Shown here: one piece after another, positions 45,362-56,518 of the stretch
How positions within the stretch are numbered: the stretch's first letter is position 1
Layout: each line of letters begins with the position of its first letter
Origin: Scilla litardierei
Lineage: Eukaryota; Streptophyta; Magnoliopsida; Asparagales; Asparagaceae
Assembly (NCBI GenBank): GCA_030789695.1
Contig: CM061142.1
Span: 155,964,714-156,028,713, forward strand
Reading direction: 5' to 3'
DNA: 64,000 nucleotides
Notes under the pieces: generated by a model
What the model saw: the letters and a program-made list of their open reading frames with translations, nothing else
What the model was told of the DNA's origin: nothing
Databases searched by the model: none
Made by a program: the position numbers and the translations under genes

Positions 45362-45466
45362 CTAGTCCTCTGCGGGGAGAGGCTCAACGTCTGGGGCAAA
45401 CTCATGGCTCTCCAAGTCAGGCGTCACGAATGGGTCCTCTGGGTACTCAAGCTCAGAATCTGACAT
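45362..45466 (-). CDS. Conserved 34-aa ORF in LTR of E (right copy)
   Basis: Same small acidic ORF as at 28936-29040, with four residue differences from it (Gln to His, Ser to Pro, Leu to Pro, Thr to Ala). Three of the four make it more like the G copies. Confidence 0.55.
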   Translation of the reverse strand: MSDSELEYPEDPFVTPDLESHEFAPDVEPLPAED

Positions 45467-45499
45467 ACATCCACAAACATGAATGTATGTTAGCAAGGG

Positions 45500-46561
45500 C
45501 TGCAAGAAGAGGTTAGCAACATAAAACAAGATATACAAATGATATGAATTTTAAAAGACATTAAAGAATTAAGAGCGACAACTGCAACAAAAATTAACAT
45601 GATAATTATAATGAACGAAGGCAGTACATTCCTGGCATGCAGTTCTAAGCAGTTTCAAGAAGTAAGGTAAGCTTTGTTTGAGTTCGTTAGCATGTCAACT
45701 TTCATGAGATCAAGTTAGCATTGCAAGTTTCATGTCAATAGTTCACATCTATCATCGGGATCTCGCCTTTAGGTCGTGATGAGTAAGTCATTCTTCTCAC
45801 GGGGGCTTATCGTGATTGACGCTAACCCACCACATGCGGGTGGTGCTCTTGAAGAGAGGAACCTTTCATACGCCTAGTGGCTGCTCAACCCTAACCCCAC
45901 CCCAATTTTGTACTGGAACACGAGCCAACCTAGTCGACTAACACGAAATCACGAATTCACGATTTCGCATTCGAGGCGCACGATTTTCACGATGTCTCAA
46001 CTTGTTAAACATTTCAAGACTTGCAGAAATTTAATGTTATCGATATTAATTTGTTATTACAACATTTTCAATGCGCAAAAGTGGGTTGAATAACATTTAC
46101 AACAATTTTAACATAACGTTGAACATGAGATTTACCGAACAAGCTATAGAAACAATTTTTCTTCATTATTATTTAAAATTAAAGTATATCGTGTGATATG
46201 CCATTGGATCACAAATTTCGTCCAGATTATCATGGCATCGTGTTCATGCGTCATTTCACGTTTGGTTTTCAAGTTATAAAACAATAAGTAAAAGTGACAC
46301 AAAAACTCTTAGACTTCAAAAATTCATATCAATTTGCATACTTGCCTGTTATTGGCGTTCTTGGTGTCGTCGGAAATGTCTCAATGGGTACTACACTACG
46401 ATGATGATGGTTCACTAGTTTGACAAAACGTAAAATCAGATTAAGCATTTTTCGATCATAACAGATTTATAAAGAGCTCCTACGACGTCTAATCATCATT
46501 TTTATTAAGTCTTCTAATTTACGGTGTGGGTTATAAGTTGTTTAAGGGTAGATCTACTAAC
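45500..46561 (-). other. Possible leader intron in LTR of E
   Basis: Minus-strand donor-like GTTAGT (starting 46561) and acceptor-like CTTCTTGCAG (ending 45500), 1062 bases apart. The same two sites in G are 1064 bases apart (54880-55943). The small ORF follows 34 bases after the acceptor. Confidence 0.4.
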
Positions 46562-48043
46562 TGAAAGTGCAGTGAAGGATTGGAATGCAGCGATGGGTAG
46601 CGACGATGCGTACGGCTCCAAAATAGCGACGTTGAGCGTCGGGAGTGGAGGAAGGGGCCGCTCGGGTTGAGGATGATGATCGATGTGGCTGCGCGCGGGT
46701 ACGTGTGGTTGTAAGATCTCTAGAGGTGGGTCGAAGGAGCTCCTGGGCATGCGTCGGATCTGGGCGTGGCGTTTGCATGCGTGGAGGGGCAGTAGCCCGC
46801 GGCCTCGGCGCGTGTTGGTGTTTCTAGGCATGGGGAAGAGCGATAGGGCAAGGGGAGATTGTTTGGGGGTTGCTGGGCGATAGATGGGGTGTGGGCGAGG
46901 CATGTGGGCGAGGCGTGGAGGTGGGTTAAGCGCGAGCTGGGCATGGGGGAGTTACTGTCGTCGGCGGTTTGGGCAGAGGGTGACAGTCCGATGGAAGTGG
47001 GAGATGAGGAAGGGGTGGCGATGTTTTGGAGCTCGGAGGGGAGGCGTGACCTGTGGATTTACGACGAGGATGGGAGGAGCTCACGTGAAGATGAGCTGGG
47101 TGATCGCAGCTGCCGACGGGGCTCCAGGTTGTGCGAGTTTCGTGTATGGAAGAGGAGAAGAGAGAGGCACCGTGGGTGTTTGGGCGGGCTGGGCGGCGAC
47201 TAGAGGGGATGCCGGCATCGGGACGTGGAGAAGTCGGGCTGTGGCTCGGTTGCATGGAGGAAGGAGGAAGGGGGTCTGCGAGATGCGTCGATGGCGAGGA
47301 GGCCGCGCGTTCAGCTCTTTCGCGTGGAGAAGATGAGATAGAGAGGGGCGGCGCGTGTTGTAGGGTTGAAAGCAGACCTTGGGTTATATATAATGGAAAA
47401 GTAGGGTGAGGCACTAAGGCTGCTGTGTCCTAGGGTTAAAAAAATATTTAGCTTAAGGGTTAAAAATTGAGTTGTGTAAAGGACACGTGAATAGGTTTCC
47501 TCTTTTTTTTGGGTTAGGTCAGCTGTATGAGCTAATAGCCTAGGGTTATATCATGTAAGTTTGGGTGTGGGGCTGTGAAGAGCACGTGAAGGGTTGCTTA
47601 ATTTCAGCCACAGGGTTTTAACCAAAAATTATAGTTATAATAGGAAGTTTGAGTAATAAGAAGGATTGATTGAGTTTTAATGGGTAAATTAATATAGGTT
47701 TAAAGGGGGTTTTAATAGGAAAGTTTTCATTTGGCAAATAAAAGTTTAAAAAGATTTTGAAAGTTGAATTTGAATTTAAAATTTGAAATTTGAGTTTTGA
47801 AAAGTTAAACTAATTATATAGAGATATTTGAAAATACCTATTAAAGGATTTATCTAAGTTAGTTTAAAATAATGATGATAATAACAATATGTAGAAGCTT
47901 GAAGTGGAAACGGGTATGGGGAAACAGGGACATATACGCCTAACTACGGATACAAAGAAAAAAAAGCACACGGAAGAATACGGATAAAACGCATCGTGAA
48001 AACTGGTCGTTACACCAAATCGCTTGACCAAGCGAGTGTCTCG

Positions 48044-48433
48044 CTCGGCCGAGCGACCAAGCCGCTCGCCCGAGCCAGCAGTTAGTAGAGCCCAATTCTT
48101 CAATGCAAATTTTTTGGAAATTTTTGGGGTTTCATAATTCGGTCGAGTGACTTGTCACTTGGCCGAGCGGCCCAAGCACTCGGTCGAGCGGAGTAGAAAT
48201 GGCCAGCAAAGTGTAGATTTTAGGACAGCCCTTCACTTTTTGAAGATCTGCTATCACTTGGGATTTTTCAGTATCTTTCTCATATTTTTCCCAGATAGTA
48301 GACTTCAAAAAAATTCCAACGCCATCAAAAACGCACCAAACAGAGGTCGGATGAGCCCTAGAGAATTTTTGCAAGTTGGCAAATTTATGCTTGAATCTGT
48401 GCTCGGGCAGACACGTGTCTGCGCTCGGCCGAG
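48044..48433 (+). repeat. GCTCGGCCGAGC palindrome sites in U3 of D
   Basis: About eight sites of the CTCGGCCGAG type (several as GCTCGGCCGAGC or TCGGTCGAG), upstream of the TATA box. Confidence 0.7.
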
Positions 48434-48508
48434 CCTCCTGCAGCAGCCAGCCCGATCTACCTGGGCAGTAGGCACATGTCCAACTCAATTTAGAGTTATT
48501 TTGGTGGA

Positions 48509-48516
48509 TATATAAG
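48509..48516 (+). promoter_or_regulatory. TATA box of D
   Basis: TATATAAG in GTGGATATATAAGGGG. Confidence 0.75.
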
Positions 48517-48916
48517 GGGAATGAGCAGCCACTGTTAGGGGATCTTCTCTTAGGTTGGGAGAGCTAGTTTATATGGTTTGGAGACTCTTTTCGGAGGCTA
48601 GGCCATGCCCTAGCACCCCCCTCCCCGATTTTGTTTCGGATCTTTTATGAGCTAAGTATTCTTCATTAATCTTCATTCTATTGCTTTGCTTGTTTGTTTT
48701 TGGTGTTGAATCTTCTATTGCTCTTCTCCTACATGCTTGTGATGTTAATCCCTATCGTTTCTGTATCTTTTCCCATGACTGAGTAGATTTATTGCTAGGA
48801 TTAGGGAAGAACCCTAGGATTATAGGGGTTGGACGATGGGTTAACCATAGTTGGATGAATTCAGGGTCTCCCTATGGTAGTTTGAATAAGGGTTTTAGGG
48901 GATTAGCCTCAGGATC

Positions 48917-49221
48917 GGAGTATTGCGAAGGCGACTCCATATCTTAGGGAGAATCACCACGAATCTGATTTGGGGTTAGTGGCCATTTCCAGGACTCGTG
49001 ATCATGAGAGTGACTCGAGATCTAGGGCGACCACCAATCCTCGATCCGCTAGTCGGTGACTACGAGAGTAGCTCGATTGCTAGAACCAATCATAGCATGG
49101 CGTCGTAATCCGTAAATCACGAGAGTGGATACAGAATTGCGAGGCGGGACCAAGTGTCAAGCTTAATGCATGCATTCCTATGCAAAGTTGACTGCGAGAG
49201 CATGGCTTCACATAGGGATGC
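48917..49221 (+). promoter_or_regulatory. GNRA hairpin array in D leader
   Basis: GGAGT/ACTCC (48917-48938, loop GCGAAGGC type); CTCG/CGAG with inner CAT-GAGA-GTG (48995-49019); CTAG..TCG/CGA..CTAG with inner CTAC-GAGA-GTAG (49049-49082); inner CAC-GAGA-GTG (49105-49132); and GCATTCCTATG/CATAGGGATGC with inner TGC-GAGA-GCA (49172-49221). The sequence differs from A, C and B but the inner stem and loop pattern is kept. Confidence 0.7.
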
Positions 49222-49653
49222 GTTAGACAAGCAGGAATAACGAACGTTAAGTACTCGTTCTCATATACAGATGTAAAACTCCTACCCTCATCCATCTTCT
49301 AACGAAGGGACCCTTAACCTGTTATCTAAACACGAAAGTCCTAACGGGGATTCCCGACACCCTAGTGATATTTTCCTCATTCGTTCTCTTTGTTGTCTTT
49401 GTTTTTCTTTCCTGTTTTGATGTGCATTGTTGACAGTGACACCCTCGCATTCCACATCCACCACCATTATGCCACTCCATAATCTATCTCCACTTAATAA
49501 AACATATTCAAAGCTTAACCTAGCCTAGGATCGATAGGTAGTGTGACACCGCCTCCATGTGGATACGATACTTGCTCGCTGATATTTACACATACCGTGC
49601 GCTTGCGGTAAAATGACATTCGTACTTCTGGGTGCAAACCCGAGGACCGAACA

Positions 49654-50272
49654 CTCACTGCTTTGTACACTACATTCTGCTATGCTCATACGTTTTCTAA
49701 CACCGTTACAGCTTTCGTAACCATGCTCATGTTATGTTTCCTCGCTTTTAAAAGCTTTGCAACTTATATTATTATCTTCCCGAGGGTCCATTTTTTTAAA
49801 CGTTTTAAAACTTACTGAGCGACCCTCGTTGACGTATATTTCCATGTTGTCTATCTTGTGAAATATACGTCAGGTTTTGAGATAGATTTTGCAGAGGAGC
49901 ATACCCTGAGGCTAAGTTAGTTGACTAATGATACCAAGACGCTGAGATCCACTGCTGGATAACAACGTACTTTTGTAGCGCTGCAATAAATTAATATTTG
50001 TGTTGTATTCCATTCAGGGTATTTCCTTCTGTGTAACTATTGTAATGGCCAAGCTAGGCCTTATTTATGTACTTGTAATCTGGACTTGAAGGTGTAATAA
50101 TAATATTTGTGTTGTTCTGATATTCACAAGCAAGAATCTGCCAGGCTTTTACACAGACACTTATTGTGCTTAAGTCAAAGAAGAAAGAAAAAAGTACTTC
50201 TTCTTTGCTTTAAGCATATGCGGACTCGCTCGCATCATCGCTCCCAAGTATAATAGGAAGCAGGGCATGACA
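49654..50272 (+). mobile_element. Chromovirus-type LTR fragment I
   Basis: Ends AGCAGGGCATGACA, similar to the LTR ends GAAGCGGGGCGTTACA of G. It contains ACTGAGCGACCCTCG and two TAATAATATTTGTG-like blocks. No coding region. The left end is not visible; it abuts D. Confidence 0.5.
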
Positions 50273-51699
50273 CACCCATAGACGGCACCCGAGGAGGTTA
50301 AAAGTCTAACGATATGTCTTTTAAACTGATTTTTAAACTAATATTATAAACTCATTTCAACAACACTTATTTTATAAAGCTAATATATTGATATTAACTA
50401 ATCTCATTATCAAAACTAACATATTAAACTAAACTACTGTGATACAAGATAATATATATGCTTTAAAAGAACTAATATTATCAGTTAACATTACTAAACT
50501 AATATTACATTATCATTACTATTAATACTAACTATTATACTAAAAACTGATTTAAAGGAACTAACATACCGGTATATTACATGCTAACAGAATTTATATA
50601 TACTAGTATATATTAACTTATTAGCCAACTAACATTTACTTTATAATTAGCTAACATTAACTTTATAATTAATAACTATTAACTTTTTAATATAAATAAC
50701 CCTCAATCCTCTCTTACCTCTAACTCTTCCTCTTCCTCTTCTCTGTTCTATCTTCTTTATCTTTCTTCTTTATTCTTTCTCTTCTTCTTTAGTTCTGTCT
50801 GCATGGGTAGCTTGGAATGGCAAGGGGTGGCAGCGGTAGTGGCTTTGGCGACTGGGCATTGGCACGTGGCCTGGGCGTGCGGTGGTGCCCGCGCGGCAGC
50901 AAGCGGCGGCACAGTGCGACGGCACATGCGGATGGGCTGCATGCGGCGTGGGGCAGGCGCTGTGCAGCAACAAGGAGGTGGGTAGCTGCTGCAGGGGATG
51001 GCACCGGGGGTGATTGGGGAGGCAGCGGCGGTCAACAGGTGGGGGTTCGTCCACGGCAGCGGAGGAGAAGGGAGGGCTGAGGGAGATGATGAAATTGGGT
51101 TGTATAGAGAATGAATTTCTGATTTCAACCTCAAATTATCCCTGTTTTTCTCTTCAATTTCAGATTTCTGAATTCAATTGATGATTTTAGTTTTGATTTG
51201 GTTGTTTGATTTTTTTAGAAGAAGGAATTTGGGTTTGATTGATTTTGGGTTGTGGTTTGTTTGCTATTTGGTTGAAGGAGGGGGGAGATGATGACGGTGG
51301 TGGTGGATGAAATTGGTGTCGACGAGGAGGAGGGGATTTGCTGATTGATGAAGTTGGCTTGGGGATTTGTAGATGGATGTGCCTCATGGGATTATAATGC
51401 AGGGAAACTAAACATTTAGAGGGTGAGGTTTTGATTTAAAGATGATGTTAGATCTCATCTGCCAAATGAGGTGATTAAAGGGGGTGGGCTGATTAATTAA
51501 ATTGGGGTTAAGGTAATTAGTTTAATGGTAATAGTTAGGGTTAATGATAATTATTTAAACTATGGTAAAATTTCTAAAAACAGAGACGTGCTCACGTCGA
51601 TGCGTAGAAATAGAACTCACGAAAGAAAAACATCCGGACGATCGAAATAAAATACAGGCATACAACAATCAAACACGACTAAAAATACAGGTCGTTACA
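50273..51699 (-). mobile_element. 3' LTR of Tekay copy H (left end uncertain)
   Basis: The right end GGTCGTTACA (TGTAACGACC on the minus strand) directly follows the polypurine tract of H, so this is its 3' LTR. 50290-50700 is very AT-rich; 50810-51090 is GC-rich and encodes only Pro/Ala-rich chance ORFs. No conserved small ORF found here. Confidence 0.6.
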
Positions 51700-51717
51700 T
51701 TCTACACACCTTAAGAA
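51700..51717 (-). promoter_or_regulatory. Polypurine tract of H
   Basis: Minus strand TTAAGGTGTGTAGAA before TGTAACG; equivalents in G (61168-61183) and E (42200-42215). Confidence 0.75.
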
Positions 51718-53765
51718 AAATTCCTGCCCTAGGATTTCTTATCAACTAAGGAGTAGTGAACAAATATGGATAACGCTCTCGCATTTCATCTTTCCACTCC
51801 TAGATGGATTCTCCCGACGAGTCATGACACCGCATCACTCTTACGAGCTTAACGACCTTGTTCCTGAGTGCCTTCTGATGTCGATCTAAGATCTGCACTG
51901 GTCGTTGCTCATAGGTCAGGTCTAGTCGAACCGTAATCTTCGAGTAATTAACAGTATGAGAAGGATCGCTAATGTAATGACGCAGCTGAGACACATGAAA
52001 AACATCATGTGCTCCCTCTAATAAAGGCGGCAGTGCTAGACGATAAGCCACCTCTCCAACTCGCTCTAGCACGTCAAAAGGTCCAATGAATCTCGGACTA
52101 AGCTTGCCTCTCCTTCCAAAATGGATCACTCCTCTGTTTGGGGATATCTTCAGGAAAACATGATCTCCTGGTTGAAACTCCAAGTGTTGACGCTTAGCAT
52201 CATCCCAATGCTTGTATCGGTCTTATGTAATGCGTAACTTGTCTCTGATATTATGCACTACATCTACTGTTTCAAAAATCATCTCGTGTCCCAATAATTC
52301 TCGATCACCAATGTCATTCCAACTCAATGGAGATCGACACTTCCTTCTGTAGAGTGCTGCAAACGGGGCCATGCCAATGCTGGCTTGGTAGCTATTATTG
52401 TAGGAAAACTCTACCAGGTGTAGATGATCTTCCCACAAGCCTTTGAAATCCAGCATACTAGCTCGTAACATGTCCTCTAATATCTGGATAGTATGCTCTG
52501 ACTGTCCATCAGTCTGCGGGTGATACGCAGTGCTGAAGCTCAAACCGGTAACCATGTTCGTCTGCAGACTCTTCTAGAATTGAGACATGAATCTTGTGTC
52601 CCGGTCGGAGACGATACTCACTAGAACTCCATGTAATCGCACAATCTCCTGCACGATTATCGATCACATCACGACGTAAACTAGAAAGAAGTTATAAAGG
52701 TATAAGAAAGATAATTACCTCCATATACTTCTTTGCAAGTATCTCCATAGATTGTCCTACTCGGAAGGGTATGAAATGCATAGACTTGGTTAATCGGTCA
52801 ACGATAACCCAAACCGTGTCATTTTGCTTGTTATTCCGAGGTAGTCTAGTTATGAAGTCCATGGTGATGTGCTACCACTTCCACTCTAGAATCGACAGTG
52901 GTTGAAGTAATCCAGCAATGCGATGATAGTCAGCCTTCACTTGCTGACACACAAGGCACTTGGCAACACTTTGAGCCATGCTTCTCTTCATTCCATGTCA
53001 CCAAAAGTTCAGACGAATGTCCTTGTACATCTTGATACTGCCAGGATGAATGGAGTAGGAAGAGCTATGAGCTTCTTCATTCATTCACTCCTCTCTGATA
53101 TCACCTAAAGGTACGCAGATCCTACTATCGTATCTCAGGGAACCATCCTCGTGAATAAGAAAATCCGTTCGAAGTCCAGCTTCAACTTGCTCTCTGATCT
53201 TCTGTAGCTTTACATCTCCAGACTGAGCAATTTTAATCCGATCCACAATTATCGACTGAATCTGCATATTCATCAATGATGATGTGACTCCAGATAAATC
53301 GACTTCCATACCCATCTCCTACAGATCTTGTTGTAGCCCCCACTAAACTATAAGAGTCATGACAGCTGGAAGTCTACTCAAAACATCGGGTACGACATTA
53401 ACCTTCCCTGGGTGATACTGGAGATCGATGTCGTAATCGGCCATCAGTTCTAACCATCTGCAATGCCTCATATTCAACTCTTTCTGGGTGAAAATTTATT
53501 TCAGAATTTTGTGATCAGTGAAGATTTTCACTTTCTCACTCAGTAAGAAATGTCTCCAAATCTTTAGGGCAAAGATGACATTGGCTAGCTCCAAGTCGTG
53601 AGTCGGATAATTCTTCTTATGAATATTTAACTGCCGAGAAGCATATGCAACCACATGACCATACTGGTGTAGAACACATCTAAGGCCCTTACCAGATGCG
53701 ACATAGAAAACTTCAAATCCTCCAGTTCTATCTGGTATAGCTAACACTGGTGCAGTCGTCACCTT
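51718..53765 (-). pseudogene. pol: Tekay pol of H: RNase H, integrase, chromodomain (broken)
   Basis: Reading on the minus strand: RNase H (53496-53765: [30 protein letters not shown]), linker (53085-53315), integrase zinc region, integrase core split by an intron (52649-52718), integrase C-terminus (52223-52555: STAYHPQTDGQSE, ALYRRKCRSPLSW) and chromodomain (51800-52183: ERVGEVAYRLALPP, VQILDRHQKALRNKVVKLVRV). Stops and frameshifts separate the pieces. The right side is interrupted by G at 53766. Confidence 0.85.
52649..52718 (-). other. Probable intron in integrase of H (70 bp)
   Basis: Minus-strand exon ends TATATGGAG, then GTAATTATC ... TCGTGCAG, then GAGATTGTGCG. Removing it joins KYME to EIVRLHGV in phase 0, the normal integrase reading. 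The same position in G has a 68-bp GT...AG segment of different sequence. Confidence 0.75.
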
Positions 53766-53919
53766 TGTAAAGGCCGGTCTTTATCGATGATATTATCTGT
53801 ATTTCTCTAGTATAATATTTCGTCTGTATCCGTTGATAGGCGTATCTGTTCCCGTGCACGTGCCAACTTTTCCCATGTTAATTATTTATATTATTGTTTT
53901 ATGATACAAAGTTAAATTC

Positions 53920-53957
<38 letters not shown>
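53920..53957. repeat. (TTA)n microsatellite
   Basis: About 12 TTA units in the 5' LTR of G; the 3' LTR has a similar run at 61334-61369. Confidence 0.9.
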
Positions 53958-54429
53958 TTGGGCTCCTTACGTTATTAATTTCAAATTTCGGTTTTAAATT
54001 GTTAAAATTCAAATTTCAATCTTCCTTTTATTAAAACCCTTTTTAAAGCAAATTGATTAGCTATTAACCCTTTCATTAGCATGCCATTTATATTTTTTTC
54101 CACCCTAAAATTATTTTCCAAAATGGGTCCCCCTTTAACCTAGACACCACATAACTCACGCACACGTCACACCCACGCACACAGCCTGTGCACTTTCATT
54201 TGAACCTAGGCCTAAGTTTATAAAAACCCTATAGAGACTAAACCCCAGGCTAGCCACGTGATGCCATACCCATCACCCATAGCTCTTATATTATAGCCCA
54301 AGTACATCACCTAACCTATTAAGTCCCTAGCTAGTATTATATAAACCCTAAACAAATATTGTGAAACCTAGGCTAACAAACTAAAATAAACCCTAGGCCC
54401 TTACCCACGTGCTCCTACACCCAACTCCC

Positions 54430-54437
54430 TATATATT
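54430..54437 (+). promoter_or_regulatory. TATA box of G 5' LTR
   Basis: TATATATT in CTCCCTATATATTTAAAACC; in the 3' LTR at 61844-61851. Confidence 0.65.
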
Positions 54438-54879
54438 TAAAACCTAGGTTATTGTGTTTTCTAAACCCTATCATTCACAGCCGCCTCTTCTTCCTGCTCA
54501 CGGCAAACCCGCAAGAACCCACGCCACCCCCGACTTCTTCTTCCCCAGCGGTAACCCCCACATGCCACGGCTCCTCCTCACAGTCGCCCTCAACCCTCAC
54601 GGCCCCCTCCTGTCCTCTCTCCATTTTTCTGCAACTCCCCCTCGCGCATGTGGACGCCGGGAGGCTCTCAGACACGCACACAGATCCACACACGCCCAGG
54701 AGCTCCTCTTCACACTCGTGACGTCGCAGCTCGCCGTCGACTCCTTCCCCTTGTCGCTAATAGCCACGCGAGGGCCGCGGGTAGCTTCCTCCCTTCTCCC
54801 GAAGCTTTTACGCCGCTGTTCCGGGACCCGACGCGTCGCCGCTACCATCGAGACGTTCCGATCCTCCTCTGCACTTACG

Positions 54880-55943
54880 GTTAGTAGATCTACCCCTTTA
54901 ACAACTCTTAACCCCCATCATAGGACAGAAAACCTAATAAAAACGAATCGCTAGACGTCGTAGGGGCTTTTTATAAATCTGTCATGAACAAGAAACACAT
55001 TTTTTGATTTTATGTTCTGCCAAAACAGTGAACCAGACCCTCCACAGCGTAGTACACGTCGAGACGATTCCAACGACACCAAGAACGTCGAAAACAGGCG
55101 AGTATTTGATTTTATATGAATTTCTGAAGTTTTGACACCGTTGCGCCATCTTTATGTATTACTGTGTAACTCAAAAACTAAGCGTGAAATGACGTACAAA
55201 ATTGACACCATAATGATCAGGACGAAATTTGGTATCCAACGGTATATCACATGATATATCTCAATTTAAAAAAATTATGAGAAAAAATGTTTTCTGTAGC
55301 AAGTCTAGTGAAACCGTAATCGTCACTATTTTTGAGTTTGCCATAAAAAAATCGTTTAACCCACTTTGTGGTGTAGAACTATCACCAAAATGTAATAATG
55401 TTGATTACACCAAATTTCTGCGAATTCGGACATGTTTAACAAATTTTGACATCGTGACTATCGTGCGCCTCGAAGGCGGTATCGTGATATGGTGATGTCG
55501 TGTGAGTCGACTAGGCCGGCTCGTGTTCCGGCAAACTTTTGGGTGGGGTTAGGGTTAAGCAGCCACTGGGCGTATGAAAGGTACTCTCCTCAAGAGCACC
55601 ACCCGCACGCGGTGGGTTAGCGTCCATCACGGTAAGCCCCCGTGAGAGGAACGACCTTCTCATCACGACCTAAAGGCGAGAATCCTAGATTAGATGTGAA
55701 CTCTTGACATGAAAACTTGAAATGCTAACTTGGTCATCTTGATAATCGAAATGCTAATGAACTCAGAGAAATCCCAACTTTAATCTTACAAACGTCTAGA
55801 ACTGCATGTTAGGAATGCTTGTCATGCTTCAACAAAATTGTTCAATATTAATTTGCTGCAGTCGCTTTCTTAAATTATTAATGCTTCTAAAATTCATATA
55901 TATATCAGATATCTTGTCTTGGGATGCTAACACCTTCTTGCAG
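54880..55943 (+). other. Possible leader intron in LTR of G
   Basis: Donor-like ACG|GTTAGT and acceptor-like CACCTTCTTGCAG, kept in E at nearly the same distance. No coding consequence is known. Confidence 0.4.
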
Positions 55944-55978
55944 ACCTTAGCTGACATACATTCATTGTTTGTGGATGT

Positions 55979-56083
55979 ATGTCAGATCCAGCGCTTGAGT
56001 ACCCGGAGGACCCGTACGAGACGCCAGACATAGAGAGTCAGGAGTTCGCACCTGACGCAGTGCCTCTTCCAGCTGAGGACTAG
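55979..56083 (+). CDS. Conserved 34-aa ORF in 5' LTR of G
   Basis: Starts MSDPALEYPEDP, then TPDIESQEFAPD, ends PAED. Acidic, no membrane segment, family unknown. It lies in the transcribed leader, 435 bases before the gag ATG. See 28936-29040 for the comparison. Confidence 0.55.
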   Translation: MSDPALEYPEDPYETPDIESQEFAPDAVPLPAED

Positions 56084-56388
56084 AGGACCCCGCACTTCCA
56101 GTTTTCTTAGTTTACTTTCAGTCACTTGTTGTAGTTGTGTACGTTTCTTTGTTGCTACTTTAAGCCCAGCTGTGGCTGTTTAATTTCGTGTACAAACTTT
56201 TTAATCTCTGGATGTGGATTTTATCTTTATATCATTGTTGTGTTCTGATTGTTATGATACACAAATGCAAGGACCCTTTTCTGTGCTTTCATTACAGACG
56301 ATGATTGAACTCGAGCTTCACCGCTCCTGTTCAAGCGGACCGCGTAACGTTCTCGCTTCCGGTGCCTTTTGGGAAGCGGGGCGTTACA

Positions 56389-56518
56389 GGTTTTGTTGGT
56401 GGCCCATGCAGGTCGTTGAAACTGTGAAATTCAGAACAATGAGAACACTTTCTTAAGCCGAACATCCGGAGTAATCGTATACACGAGATTAAATCGGGCT
56501 TTCTTTCTCTTTTGCAGG
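56389..56518 (+). promoter_or_regulatory. Post-LTR leader of G with unidentified primer site
   Basis: GGTTTTGTTGGTGGCC follows the LTR and is kept in E as GGTTTTAGTGGTGGCC, so it probably contains the primer binding site. It does not match the usual initiator-Met PBS or the tRNA-Asp PBS. TCTCTTTTGCAG right before the gag ATG looks like a splice acceptor. Confidence 0.45.

Larger units (their letters stand above)
45055..48014 (-). mobile_element. Element E, right LTR (5' LTR, 2960 bp)
   Basis: TGTAACGTCC...GGTCGTTACA. Minus-strand TATA box at about 47384-47392 (TTATATATAACC context). Its 3' half is homologous to the LTRs of G, including a possible leader intron and the small ORF at 45362-45466. 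Confidence 0.85.
48015..49653 (+). mobile_element. LTR D, Athila-type, 5' truncated (probable 3' LTR of F)
   Basis: Plus-strand Athila-type LTR that lacks its first few hundred bases; starts abruptly at the end of E and has U3 palindromes, TATA box, hairpins and the terminal GTGCGCTTGCGGTAAAA block found near the end of LTRs A and C. F ends next to its polypurine tract on the other side of E, in the same orientation, so D is best read as its 3' LTR. The right end is approximate. Confidence 0.65.
53766..56388 (+). mobile_element. 5' LTR of G (2623 bp)
   Basis: TGTAAAGGCCGG...GGGGCGTTACA. A (TTA)n microsatellite at 53920-53957, TATA box at 54430-54437, possible leader intron 54880-55943 and the small ORF at 55979-56083. 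Confidence 0.9.

Noticed and set aside
46859..47414. Overlapping ORFs of 114-162 codons in the right LTR of E
   Set aside because: GC-rich region open in several frames on both strands; the left LTR lacks most of it.
50757..51134. 125-codon Pro/Ala-rich minus ORF in the LTR of H
   Set aside because: Composition effect of a GC-rich leader; no homologue in the LTRs of G or E.
54454..54954. 166-codon ORF at the start of the G leader (and 61868-62368)
   Set aside because: Begins with GTG, Pro/Ser/His-rich, and ends in the possible intron; E has no comparable product.
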